In this document: one piece after another, positions 23,996 through 31,781 of the stretch
Layout of the letters: every line of letters starts with the position of its first letter
Numbering within the stretch: position 1 is the first letter of the stretch
Assembly (NCBI GenBank): GCA_903828975.1
Contig: CAIKOD010000015.1
Location: 1-48,271 of the forward strand
DNA from: an uncultured Methanomicrobiales archaeon
GTDB lineage: Archaea > Halobacteriota > Methanomicrobia > Methanomicrobiales > Methanospirillaceae
Direction of reading: 5' to 3'
DNA length: 48,271 nt
Notes under the pieces: model-generated
Told to the model about the DNA's origin: nothing
Database searches by the model: none
What the model saw: only the letters and a program-made list of their open reading frames with translations
Made by a program: the position numbers and the translations under genes

Positions 23996-24420
23996 TGAAA
24001 AAGGGGGCCATATTGGATAAATATTGAAATTAGAAATAGAACAGATGAAGTGCAGATAAAAATTCCTGCCGTCTTCATTTTTTTATATACCGAGAATTGA
24101 TTATTGAGGGTAACGATCAGCGATGCTAATATCAGCATAAATCCAAGAATCCATACTATAATCGAAATAGCACTCTGTTTTTGGATTATGCCGTTAATAA
24201 CGTAGCCAAATTCCTGATTGATTGGAATTATTGAGGTGCCCAAGTGTGTATCTTGAAATCTGAAAAGAATGAATTGAATCCCGGTTCCAAGGAAATCACC
24301 AATGATATAGATTGTTATTGGAATGCACAGAGAAATAAGAATCAATAATCTTGAGAAATTAATCTTTTCCATATATAATATTAAGCGGTTAGTAAAAATA
24401 ATCTTTTTTAGATGTTGCAT
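23857..24420 (-). CDS. Four-helix membrane protein carrying the repeat-encoded tail
   Basis: The 187-residue protein has four predicted transmembrane segments: LLILISLCIPITIYIIG, AISIIVWILGFMLILAS, GIFICTSSVLFLISIFI, and the repeat-encoded IPIGLPVLFVIGGWIYMEG, followed by an acidic tail KEEAGDEEEEAQDIDDESD. The first three helices are encoded by AT-rich DNA like the GT39 gene, while the last helix and tail come from GC-richer repeat copy N, so the gene looks chimeric. I do not recognise a family and cannot assign a function. It is the only long gene in the window that uses the tail in frame. Confidence 0.7.
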   Translation of the reverse strand: MQHLKKIIFTNRLILYMEKINFSRLLILISLCIPITIYIIGDFLGTGIQFILFRFQDTHLGTSIIPINQEFGYVINGIIQKQSAISIIVWILGFMLILASLIVTLNNQFSVYKKMKTAGIFICTSSVLFLISIFIQYGPLFHGPAGTAIPIGLPVLFVIGGWIYMEGHKEEAGDEEEEAQDIDDESD

Positions 24421-24530
24421 ATTCGGTTGAATACGAGATACTTCTTTCTGTAAAAATTGTAACTCAATGCCAATATATTGACGAATCGCCTTAACCTGAC
24501 ATTATACGAATATACTAAAAAAAGTTAAGA

Positions 24531-24962
24531 TTAGATATATGTATCCAATAGTACCTGAGAAGTACCGTCGGTAAATGTTCCAGTTACTATGAGATGATCT
24601 TTACCGTTTGCTGGAGTAGTCCCTGATGGGATTTTTATAGTGCTACCTACCGGTTTCAATAACTCAGGTTGATGAAGGGCGTTATACAACTGTTCAGTTC
24701 CATTATTATAAACGGCCGTCACATTGAAGGAGGACACATCCTGATTATCCGGGCCCCCATTGTTAGTGACCGTGACATTTTGTCCCTGCTTTGTTGCAGT
24801 GACTGCGACACTCCTTGTCTTACTAACGTTCCCTGCCATTCCGAACACGAATGCTGCAATCACTGCAGCGAGGATGACGGTAATTGCGACCATCAGGATG
24901 ACACCGATGACCGGCGACACTGCATCCTCACTTCCCTTTCCATATGTTGACATCTTTTTCAT
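24531..24962 (-). CDS. Archaeal type IV pilin (Pilin_N domain)
   Basis: The 143-residue precursor has a short charged leader (MKKMSTYGKGSEDA), then VSPVIGVILMVAITVILAAV, the archaeal Pilin_N signature where prepilin peptidase cleaves before the hydrophobic helix. The remaining 100 residues are a beta-rich head with Asn/Thr-rich segments such as NVTVTNNGGPDNQDVSSFN, which contains possible N-glycosylation sequons. It would be assembled into adhesion pili or similar filaments on the cell surface. It is monocistronic with its own promoter. The adjacent glycan genes could supply sugars to modify it (inference). Confidence 0.85.
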   Translation of the reverse strand: MKKMSTYGKGSEDAVSPVIGVILMVAITVILAAVIAAFVFGMAGNVSKTRSVAVTATKQGQNVTVTNNGGPDNQDVSSFNVTAVYNNGTEQLYNALHQPELLKPVGSTIKIPSGTTPANGKDHLIVTGTFTDGTSQVLLDTYI

Positions 24963-25036
24963 CTTACAACACCTCGGTTGTTTACGCCTGCACCAACCGA
25001 TGCAGCGACGTATGATAATGAGGTATTCTTTCTTGG

Positions 25037-25045
25037 TATAAATAA
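25037..25045 (-). promoter_or_regulatory. TATA box of the pilin gene
   Basis: On the minus strand TTATTTATA lies about 75 bases before the pilin ATG, fitting an archaeal TATA box with a leader of about 45-50 bases. Confidence 0.45.
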
Positions 25046-25822
25046 GTAGTTAACGTTCCATATAGTTTAATTATTGGGTATTTTGAAAATCTGAACATTT
25101 TTAGGCCTATTTTTTGATATGGGTCGCAAATTTGAATTTTTTATTGTAATTCGTCATTGTAATGCATTGGGTTATGATGAATTCCTTGAATCTGATTCAA
25201 TACACCCCCCTCTGACCCCAATATCCCTGAAAAGGTAATAATAGTGATAGTTTATTGGAATCTGTCATGCGCGTAGCGGATAAATCTAAAGCAGGGGATT
25301 TTCCAGAGATTTATAACTGTATCCACCCGTTCATGACCTGAATAACTCCTTATGAGCCTGTTTTCACCTGGGAATGCTTTAAAATCTTCTCAATTGGGCG
25401 GATTCTTTAAAAAAAGTAATTATTTGCCAGAATTGGATTCGGGGGGAGATGCCACAGGTACATCGCTGTTTGCCGGGCTTTTGCATCGTATTCCGGGCAC
25501 AAATATGATAGTATTCAGTATACAGGCGGGAATCATGATAGGAGGGGTCGGAATACGGGGGGATTTGGTTGGGAATCAAAGTTTCCCGGAATTTTTAGGG
25601 GAATCGGGTTAACAGGGATATAAGGGGTGATTAACGAATTGATCTAACAATATGCTATATTCTTCAATGATCTTCCCTTTCAGGTGAATTATCAGAAAAA
25701 AATGGTTATCAAGAATAGTCAAAATACAAAAGATTCATTGGTCGACCCCATCCAGGAATTACACGCATACCAAACAATTGATCACCCATCAGATCTCAAC
25801 ATTTGAATGAGGCACTCGTATT
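25046..25822. other. Long interval without a convincing gene
   Basis: About 780 bases separate the pilin promoter from the broken doc gene. An 86-codon plus-strand frame (25352-25612) is Gly-rich and unlike any family I know; it also has an equally long antisense frame, so I do not call it. A 34-codon frame at 25702-25806 lies where an antitoxin would be expected before doc but resembles none. Confidence 0.4.
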
Positions 25823-26190
25823 TTGCCTGAAAAACCGATCACAGTTCAGGAAATCATCGAGATACATGCGGATATTATCAGAGATTTTGGTGGAGCCTCT
25901 GGCATACGCGATGCTGAAACATTGGATTACATAATTTATCAGGTGAACCGGACCAATAATATCTTACGGAAATCTGCGATTATCCTCAATGGTATAGCAG
26001 CCGGGCACCCATTCGTGGATGGAAATAAGAGGACCGCGTTTTGTCGCGGCTGATAACCTGGTACGGGATCAGGGTTACCAGATCAACGCCACTGATGCAG
26101 ATGTCGTCTCCTTCATGCTTGAAGTGGCACAAATACAAATACTCAAGAGTATCTGTTGAAGTGTGGTTAAAAGAAAAGACCGGATTATAA
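25823..26190 (+). pseudogene. Doc/Fic-family toxin with two frameshifts
   Basis: The opening frame (TTG 25823) encodes ITVQEIIEIHADIIRDFGGA, the SGIRDAETLDYIIYQV segment and the Fic motif HPFVDGNKRTAF. After this motif an extra T in a T-run shifts the frame; the continuation reads VAADNLVRDQGYQINATDAD and FMLEVAQ. A second shift near 26140 is needed to recover YSRVSVEVWLKEKTGL, the usual Doc ending. Doc proteins phosphorylate EF-Tu/EF1A. With two breaks this is probably inactive. No Phd-like antitoxin is evident upstream. Confidence 0.75.
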
Positions 26191-26316
26191 ACGGCTCAGC
26201 TGCTCAAGTGCCCCATGGTACCTGCGTTTCGTCTCCTCCAGGTTCTTTTTCTGTGTGGGGGTTAATATCTCTTTTTGAGCAGTCTGCTCGTTTGCATCTT
26301 TGACCGCAGTGGTCAT
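26185..26316 (-). CDS. Small charged ORF of unknown function
   Basis: A 43-residue frame from ATG 26316 encodes MTTAVKDANEQTAQKEILTP and a helical KKNLEETKRRYHGALEQLSR. Its residue composition is protein-like, but I recognise no family. It converges with, and slightly overlaps, the end of the broken doc gene. It could be a small antitoxin-like protein or a remnant; confidence is low. Confidence 0.35.
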   Translation of the reverse strand: MTTAVKDANEQTAQKEILTPTQKKNLEETKRRYHGALEQLSRL

Positions 26317-26413
26317 GGTAATGTATCATTGTGCTGGTAAGGATAAAATGATTGCCGAGATGACGTATTCAAAGGGTAAGATCGCTCGCAGGGGGAAAGG
26401 CAGACACAGAAAT

Positions 26414-26815
26414 TTACGGGTACCCGGTTACATCTACACCCATTTTGGAGAAATGCAGATCGTTTGTAACCACCGAGGCACCAACAGACCGGGCAGATGC
26501 TGCAATAATGGCATCCGCTACCGATATTCCAGGTCGTTTTATTGTGCTGGCATCCACCGCAATCTCTGCAGTCAACGGGATAAGGTTCAGCTTTGAGTGC
26601 TGGACCTGCAGTACCCGGAGTCTGGCTACGGACGCATCGGCTTTTCTGGCATAGATGTATGCAAGTTCGGTCAGGGTTATCGTTGCGACAAATCCTTCCG
26701 CATCCTCATTCTGGATAGATACCAGATGATTCCTGATGCACTCCGATCCTTCCTCGCGGTTGAAAAAAGTAAGGAACGCATGCGTGTCAAAGAGCAGCCT
26801 TGTCTTCGAGCTCAT
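26414..26815 (-). CDS. vapC: PIN-domain ribonuclease toxin
   Basis: Starting at the ATG at 26815 the protein has 133 residues. The PIN acidic residues are present: LLFDTHAFLTF near the N-terminus, ITLTELAYIY, SVADAIIAASA and VVTNDLHFSKM. VapC toxins cut tRNA or rRNA with two Mg ions held by these acids. The gene overlaps the antitoxin by 29 bases. A frame starting eight codons earlier (26839) is possible but fits the family less well. Confidence 0.85.
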   Translation of the reverse strand: MSSKTRLLFDTHAFLTFFNREEGSECIRNHLVSIQNEDAEGFVATITLTELAYIYARKADASVARLRVLQVQHSKLNLIPLTAEIAVDASTIKRPGISVADAIIAASARSVGASVVTNDLHFSKMGVDVTGYP

Positions 26816-27029
26816 CGTCCCACTCCTTTCGCACCTCATTGAGCACTTGCCTGGTGTTCTTCAGGTTATCAATACCCCAGAGTTCGGATAGGTTTACCAG
26901 CGGCTGGAGGCGGATGGCGTCTTTCTCCTCGACTAGTACCAGCGAATCCCCTTCTTTTAAGGAAAATTTTTTCCGGACTTTTACGGGAATGACAATCTGG
27001 CCTTTTGATGACAAGATAACGATGTCCAT
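26787..27029 (-). CDS. vapB: AbrB-family antitoxin
   Basis: The 80-residue protein has the swapped-hairpin AbrB fold in MDIVILSSKGQIVIPVKVRK and FSLKEGDSLVLVEE, followed by a C-terminal toxin-binding helix (KNTRQVLNEVRKEWDDE). It should repress the vapBC operon and block VapC. It is the first gene of the pair. Confidence 0.85.
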   Translation of the reverse strand: MDIVILSSKGQIVIPVKVRKKFSLKEGDSLVLVEEKDAIRLQPLVNLSELWGIDNLKNTRQVLNEVRKEWDDELEDKAAL

Positions 27030-27282
27030 AGTAAGATAATATTTGAAGTGTAAGAAAATAAATGTATTGGATTACTAGTAAGATATGTTACTTAATGTAA
27101 GATAAATCTACAGAAAGACACGCTCATGATGCTTACCGATATTTACGGAGTTTTTCTCAATTATCTGATCTGGTTTATGACAACCATTCCGGTAAGCCAG
27201 GTTCCAGTACAAATAAAAACCAGGAAATTGATGCAACCTTAAGAGTTACAACCAGGTATTGGGGTTATTGCGATACAGATCA

Positions 27283-27555
27283 TCAGAAATACCTGTATGC
27301 GTTTTTCCGGTGATGGATTTCCATAACAAAGATTACCATGATATCCATTTCTATTGTCAAAATTATTCGGTAACTACCCACGCGGAATGAGTAAATCGGT
27401 GTATCTCCAAGTCCTTTTAATTTTTTAACGCACCGCCAGGGTTCATTATCATTTGAAAGGGCAGTAAGAGAATTATGAATCATTCTGATATCATGAACAG
27501 GTAATTTCGCGAGATCTTTTTTTGCCCTTGGAATGAACCTGACCTGAAAAGTCAT
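27283..27555 (-). CDS. RelE/ParE-family toxin, pair 6
   Basis: The 90-residue protein has the typical start VRFIPRAKKDLAKLPVHDIR, the central IYSFRVGSYRIILTIEMDIM hairpin and the basic ending HHRKNAYRYF. Its start overlaps the antitoxin stop by four bases. The toxin and its antitoxin resemble pair 1 at 11975-12466 more than pairs 2-5, so this is a second member of that lineage, here on the minus strand and outside the repeat array. Confidence 0.85.
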   Translation of the reverse strand: MTFQVRFIPRAKKDLAKLPVHDIRMIHNSLTALSNDNEPWRCVKKLKGLGDTPIYSFRVGSYRIILTIEMDIMVIFVMEIHHRKNAYRYF

Positions 27556-27788
27556 TCAATCCCCAGTTCTTTCATGACTTCCTCCATGGGGATAGTCCTT
27601 CCTTTTCTGATATCCTCAAGTCCTTCTTCGATGGCCCGAAGTGTCTCCTCGGACAGGGGTTCATCATCCACTGAACATTCGAGGAGACGTTCAATTACTT
27701 CGTTATATGTTTCACGAGGGTGTAATTTCACCCCGTCAAGCCGGGATTTAAGATCTTTCTGAATGACGATGGTCGTGGTTTCTGCCAT
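27552..27788 (-). CDS. Antitoxin of RelE-type pair 6 (DUF7557-like)
   Basis: The 78-residue protein has TTTIVIQKDLKSRLDGVKLH, the conserved HPRETYNEVIERLLE and the acidic end DDEPLSEETLRAIEEGLEDI. It is clearly homologous to the antitoxin at 11975 (HPRESYNDVIERLL, DDEPLS). The promoter region has tandem TATGATATA repeats fitting an autoregulatory operator. Confidence 0.8.
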   Translation of the reverse strand: MAETTTIVIQKDLKSRLDGVKLHPRETYNEVIERLLECSVDDEPLSEETLRAIEEGLEDIRKGRTIPMEEVMKELGIE

Positions 27789-27802
27789 ATGGTGTCATAT
27801 AT

Positions 27803-27821
27803 TATGATATAGTATGATATA
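27803..27821. promoter_or_regulatory. Tandem TATGATATA repeats, likely operator of pair 6
   Basis: TATGATATA occurs at 27803-27811 and 27813-27821, a 10-bp period, just upstream of the minus-strand antitoxin start. A TCATA-TAT-TATGA dyad overlaps the first copy. Confidence 0.5.
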
Positions 27822-27920
27822 TTTTTGTATACCAGAATTTAGCGATAAATCGATAGCTCAAAAATTAGACTCCCGGGTTACAATTAAAAATATCAGGATC
27901 CTGGTTCTTCCCCCTTACCC

Positions 27921-28021
27921 ACCCGGTACCCACCTTTCAGTACCGTAATCTCAAACCTGGCTCCCTTCCCTGCTTCGCCGGTCTCGGCAACAGTCATCCC
28001 AGTAAGTGCAAGAATTTCTCT
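27921..28021 (-). repeat. Duplicated 3' end of the sensor-kinase gene
   Basis: These 101 bases match the last part of the kinase gene (28635-28735) at 93 of 101 positions with no gaps. On the minus strand they read REILALTGMTVAETGEAGKG in frame, as in the kinase C-terminus. No kinase sequence is present upstream of it. Together with the intact copy it brackets TA pair 7. Confidence 0.9.
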
Positions 28022-28137
28022 TTCGCTAGATAGAATTATACCCTGAATTATCTTTCAGGAGTGTCTGTCATCGGGCAATAATTATTAATCAATTATCGTC
28101 AATCATTTGGTGAGGTATTCAATTGACCGATGTATTG

Positions 28138-28302
28138 ATGGAGAAAATGAATACGATTGAACAGCTTCTTCTCCAACTCAACGCAAAAATCGAAAACTTT
28201 CTTGGATATGAAGTCCTATCCGAAGAAGAACAAAAAGAACTTGATCAGGTCCGGGAAGAGATTAAGTCCGGAGAGTATGTGCCAATGGATCAGGCATTTT
28301 AG
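28138..28302 (+). CDS. Antitoxin of RelE-type pair 7
   Basis: The 54-residue protein (ATG 28138; an in-frame TTG at 28123 would add five residues) begins MEKMNTIEQLLLQLNAKIEN, likely a dimerising coil, and ends with the acidic LSEEEQKELDQVREEIKSGE and YVPMDQAF. It resembles short helical antitoxins of RelE modules rather than ribbon-helix-helix proteins. The toxin ATG follows the TAG after two bases. Confidence 0.65.
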   Translation: MEKMNTIEQLLLQLNAKIENFLGYEVLSEEEQKELDQVREEIKSGEYVPMDQAF

Positions 28303-28304
28303 GA

Positions 28305-28568
28305 ATGCGCCCTTTGTATTCTGTTTTTTTAAGTAAACAAGCTGTAAAGTCGGTGCAGGAGATGCCGGAAGGTCAAAAAGAAAAATTACGCGAAGCGTTC
28401 AATGTTATGAAACATAACGCATTCAGTTACCCATACCAGAAGATACAGGGCGAATCACATCTCTATCGAATCAGGATTGGTGACTATCGTGTATTATACG
28501 AAATTAATGATCAGTCCAAAATTATTATGGTAATCAAAGTAGACCATCGAAATAAGGTCTACAAGTAA
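28305..28568 (+). CDS. RelE-family toxin, pair 7
   Basis: The 87-residue protein contains YSVFLSKQAVKSVQEMPEGQ, the hairpin LYRIRIGDYRVLYEINDQSK and the catalytic-type ending VIKVDHRNKVYK. It is a canonical RelE-type endoribonuclease. The pair stands on the plus strand between two copies of the kinase 3' end, with the kinase genes on the minus strand, so it looks inserted. Confidence 0.85.
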   Translation: MRPLYSVFLSKQAVKSVQEMPEGQKEKLREAFNVMKHNAFSYPYQKIQGESHLYRIRIGDYRVLYEINDQSKIIMVIKVDHRNKVYK

Positions 28569-28627
28569 AAATTGTTGTATCTCATATCATGCATAACCGG
28601 TGCTCCATTATAAACCATTATTTCCAA

Positions 28628-29662
28628 TTACGCAACCCGGTACCCACCTTTCGGCACCGTAATCTCAAACCTGGCTCCCATCCCTGCTTCGCCGGTCTCG
28701 GCAATCGTAATCCCGGTCAGTGCAAGAATTTCTCTCGCAAGGTACAGTCCATACCCTCGTTTGCTTCCAAAACCGCGGGTGAAGATCCGTTCCTTATCCT
28801 CAACCGGAACACCTGCACCGTTGTCACAAAAGGCGATGACAAGTCCGCCAGGTTGTTCTGAAGAAGTAATCGTGATCGTGTTGGCCGTTTTTCCGTGCAG
28901 GACGGTATTTTCGATAAAATTTGAAATAATTTTCCTGATCAATGGGTCTGCGAAGACCCTGAGCCCCGGGTTTATCCCGACTTCCACCTTCATCCCCGGG
29001 TGGTCGATGATCGACGCAGTCTCCCGGATCACAACCGGCAGGTCGACCCACACCGGCACATTGACGCCGACATCCTGGTAGTCCTTGGTGAATGCAACCT
29101 GTCTGCGGATCGTCTCGGCCGCACCTTCTTCTCTTGCAATGAACTCTTTCAACGTGTCGTCCGTAACCATATCGTGCGAAAGTTCCAGGTAGCCAAGCAG
29201 GATAGTCAATTGGTTCATGAGATCATGACGCGTGATACTATTGAACCGGTTCAGCATCCGGACAGCCGCGTTTATGGCTTTCTCCGAACGTATCCGGTCA
29301 GAAACGTCACGGAAGGTTACAATCACCGTTCCGGGACTTCCGGGACTCCCGGGGAGCAGGGAAATCAGAAACTCACATACTGAAAGGGAGCCATCCTTCT
29401 TTTGGAGACTGAATTCACGGACCTCCTCCACACCGGAAGACAGGGGTAGACTTACGTATTCCCTGAACCTGTCATGATCGGTCGCAGACAGGATATGAGT
29501 AATATTCTTACCAAAAAGTTCGTCTGCAGCCTGATAACCCGTTATTTCAAGCGCCTTCCTGTTCAGGAGGATAATTACCCCTGCAGTATCCAATATGGCC
29601 ATCCCCCCTGGCGCCTGCTCAAAAATTACCCGGTATAGTTGATTATTATCTGGTTCCATCAT
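28628..29662 (-). CDS. PAS-domain sensor histidine kinase
   Basis: The 344-residue soluble protein has a PAS domain (about 8-125, YRVIFEQAPGGMAILDTAGV), a phosphoacceptor helix with ITRHDLMNQLTILLGYLELS (the His of RHDL), and an HATPase domain with NFIENTVLHG, DNGAGVP and the GYGLYLAREIL box. It should autophosphorylate on His in response to an intracellular signal; no transmembrane part and no adjacent response regulator are present. This is a common methanogen kinase type. A 101-bp duplicate of its 3' end lies 600 bp downstream. Confidence 0.9.
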   Translation of the reverse strand: MMEPDNNQLYRVIFEQAPGGMAILDTAGVIILLNRKALEITGYQAADELFGKNITHILSATDHDRFREYVSLPLSSGVEEVREFSLQKKDGSLSVCEFLISLLPGSPGSPGTVIVTFRDVSDRIRSEKAINAAVRMLNRFNSITRHDLMNQLTILLGYLELSHDMVTDDTLKEFIAREEGAAETIRRQVAFTKDYQDVGVNVPVWVDLPVVIRETASIIDHPGMKVEVGINPGLRVFADPLIRKIISNFIENTVLHGKTANTITITSSEQPGGLVIAFCDNGAGVPVEDKERIFTRGFGSKRGYGLYLAREILALTGITIAETGEAGMGARFEITVPKGGYRVA

Positions 29663-29756
29663 GTCCCCTTACATTCAATCCCATATTCTGCCGCTGCTAC
29701 AACAAGTATCCGCAGGAGGGATATATATCAGATCGCTGATCATTTCATGCTCCACC

Positions 29757-30545
29757 CTATCCGGGGTTTACCATATGGCATCCACTTTTCGTCCTGTAGG
29801 ATGTGCCAATGGCATGCCCGACAAACTCTTTTGCTGCAGCACATGCCGCAGGAACATCATTCCCCCGTGCGAGATGTGCGGTAATCGCTGCTGAAAGACA
29901 GCAACCGGTACCATGTGCATCAACTGGCAGGCGTTCCCCGGAGAAGAGCCATTCACGACCATGACCTATCAACAGGTCAGGCACAACCCCGCTGACTTGT
30001 GGGAGGTGTCCCCCTTTCAACAGCACATACGCTGCACCATATTTTTGGATACAGCGACCGGCAGCACGCATATCATCAACCGTTCTTATCGGCCCGTACC
30101 CGGAAAGCACCTCTGCCTCGGGAAGGTTTGGCGTAATGAGGGTCGCCAATGGAACGAGGTTTTCTATCAGTTCGTTCAATGCATCCGGCTCCATCAGGGA
30201 CCGTCCACTTGATGATACCATCACGGGGTCCACGACGAGGGGTATACCCTTCGGGACACCGCATACCACAGCAGCTACCGCCCCGCTGTCTGGCAGCATC
30301 CCGGTCTTACATGCCATCACATCAAAATCTTCAAGCAGTGTTGCCAGTTGTAACCGTATGACATCCCCGGGTACATTCCAGGCACCCATGAAGCTTTGTG
30401 CATTCTGGGAGGTCACTGCGGTGATTACGGACAGGCCCCACACCCCCAGTGCACTGAATGTCCGGATATCTGACTGGATACCAGCCCCGCCTGAAGGGTC
30501 AGACCCGGCAATCGTGCAGGCACATGGTACCGCTGGTATCTCCAT
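29757..30545 (-). CDS. thiD: Hydroxymethylpyrimidine/phosphomethylpyrimidine kinase
   Basis: From the ATG at 30545 the protein has 262 residues and the ribokinase-fold signature AGSDPSGGAGIQSDIRTFSA, the VTSQNAQ substrate segment, PVMVSSSGRSLM and the DAHGTGCCLSAAI anion hole. ThiD phosphorylates HMP and HMP-P in thiamine pyrimidine synthesis. The frame from 30584 adds 13 residues before the conserved start and is unlikely. No ThiE or ThiN domain is fused, unlike some archaeal versions. It stands alone. Confidence 0.9.
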   Translation of the reverse strand: MEIPAVPCACTIAGSDPSGGAGIQSDIRTFSALGVWGLSVITAVTSQNAQSFMGAWNVPGDVIRLQLATLLEDFDVMACKTGMLPDSGAVAAVVCGVPKGIPLVVDPVMVSSSGRSLMEPDALNELIENLVPLATLITPNLPEAEVLSGYGPIRTVDDMRAAGRCIQKYGAAYVLLKGGHLPQVSGVVPDLLIGHGREWLFSGERLPVDAHGTGCCLSAAITAHLARGNDVPAACAAAKEFVGHAIGTSYRTKSGCHMVNPG

Positions 30546-30924
30546 GGCGAGAATTGAGAGGGCTTTGAGCATGAACCTTTTCATTACATCCGGGGTCAGA
30601 GAACATCATCGCCAGATCATCAGCCTGCATGCATTCAATCGGACCATTCGTCAGGGACCAGATCAGAGGTTTTTTTGGTTCGGGACCGGGTAATTATCGT
30701 GATGGATGCGCTCCGGGGGCCGGCCGTTCAACATTCCGGTCATCTCATGAGCATGATGCCGGCATGACACACAGTTCATCGTCCAGTTGCGGGTATTTAC
30801 GGCGATTTTACCCATTCCTGCTGAAATGATGGCCACTTCGTATAGGTTTAAGTATGGCGGGATCCAATAGAAAAAGCAACAGCGAGGCATCCAAATGCCT
30901 CTCGACTTTTGGAAATGAACCACC

Positions 30925-31386
30925 ATGACTTCACGTATGCTCGCTCCTCACACAACATGCCCGGGATGCCAGGAGGAAGTATTCCTTGATGAGCTGGTCA
31001 GGGGCCGGTGCCCACTTTGCGGGTGCACACTTGAGGACTTCGTGGACCAGTCCGGGGATATGGACGAGATAGTAGAACGGAGCGATTTCTCATGGCTGGT
31101 GTTCAACTACTTTATTTTCAAGAAGTTCGATGAACTGGGCGCAAACCCTCTGCAGGTAATGCAACTGATTGCCGGGCTGGACGAATGCTGCTTAAACCCG
31201 GGTCCGGGTGAGTTCCCAAGGACAAAATTTGAATTCGACCTCCCGATGAAACTGACTGACCAGCTAAGACCTAAAAAGTGTTCCCGGTGCGGAAGGGTCT
31301 TCTTCGGCGGGGGCAGGAAAGTCCTCTCCGGTGACCTGACCAGCCCGGGATTTGAGATCAGATATATCTGTTCCCGGGAATTGTGA
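30925..31386 (+). CDS. Double zinc-ribbon protein of unknown function
   Basis: The 153-residue protein has an N-terminal zinc ribbon (CPGCQEE then CPLCGC), a helical middle with SDFSWLVFNYFIFKKFDELG, and a C-terminal zinc site of CSRCGR with a later single Cys in YICSREL. It looks like a conserved methanogen protein, but I cannot name a function. The middle could bind a partner or an RNA. A TATA-like TATAGGTTTAAGTATG (about 30840-30855) precedes it. Confidence 0.7.
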   Translation: MTSRMLAPHTTCPGCQEEVFLDELVRGRCPLCGCTLEDFVDQSGDMDEIVERSDFSWLVFNYFIFKKFDELGANPLQVMQLIAGLDECCLNPGPGEFPRTKFEFDLPMKLTDQLRPKKCSRCGRVFFGGGRKVLSGDLTSPGFEIRYICSREL

Positions 31387-31781
31387 ACGGATTTTCATCT
31401 TTTTTTGCCTCTTTTGGCAATAGAAGCAGCCGGATTAATGAGGATCAGAAAAATATAGTTACCAGTCAACCCTTGCGAATATTTCTGATCGTCTGATAAT
31501 AATCGTGAAAACCGAAAACGATATTGCAGGTCGAATCTCGCTAATATTTTTCAAACTGATTTAGTGGTATTCAGATTTTACTAACGCTCCCGGGGCTCCG
31601 CCCCGCCGTTGTGGGAATCCCGTTGGGATAGGCGTGGGCTGGGGGTATATCTTTTTAAATACAAAAAACCCTGCCCAAGAAATATCCCGATGGGGGTGGG
31701 GCAGGGAGGGGGTGAAACCCCCTCCTGTCTGATGTTTTTTATTTCAAAATTATTCACAACACTAATTTCCAAAAATAATCC
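31387..31781. other. GC-rich hairpin cluster before the insertion sequence
   Basis: No convincing gene is seen. From 31591 to 31725 there are three strong inverted repeats: CGGGGC/GCCCCG (31591-31605), CCCTGCCC (31669-31676) with GGGCAGGG (31699-31706), and GGAGGGGG-TGAAA-CCCCCTCC (31705-31725). The last two overlap by two bases and would compete. They stand out against the AT-rich surroundings. Confidence 0.6.

Noticed and set aside
25352-25612. 86-codon plus-strand frame between pilin and doc
   Set aside because: Gly-rich, lacks family signals, and an antisense frame of similar quality overlaps it.
30663-30815. Short minus-strand frame with one CxxC (MNCVSCRHHAHEMTGM)
   Set aside because: It has some Cys/His content but no second metal pair, and no clear ribosome-binding site. 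It overlaps the promoter region of the zinc-ribbon gene at 30925.
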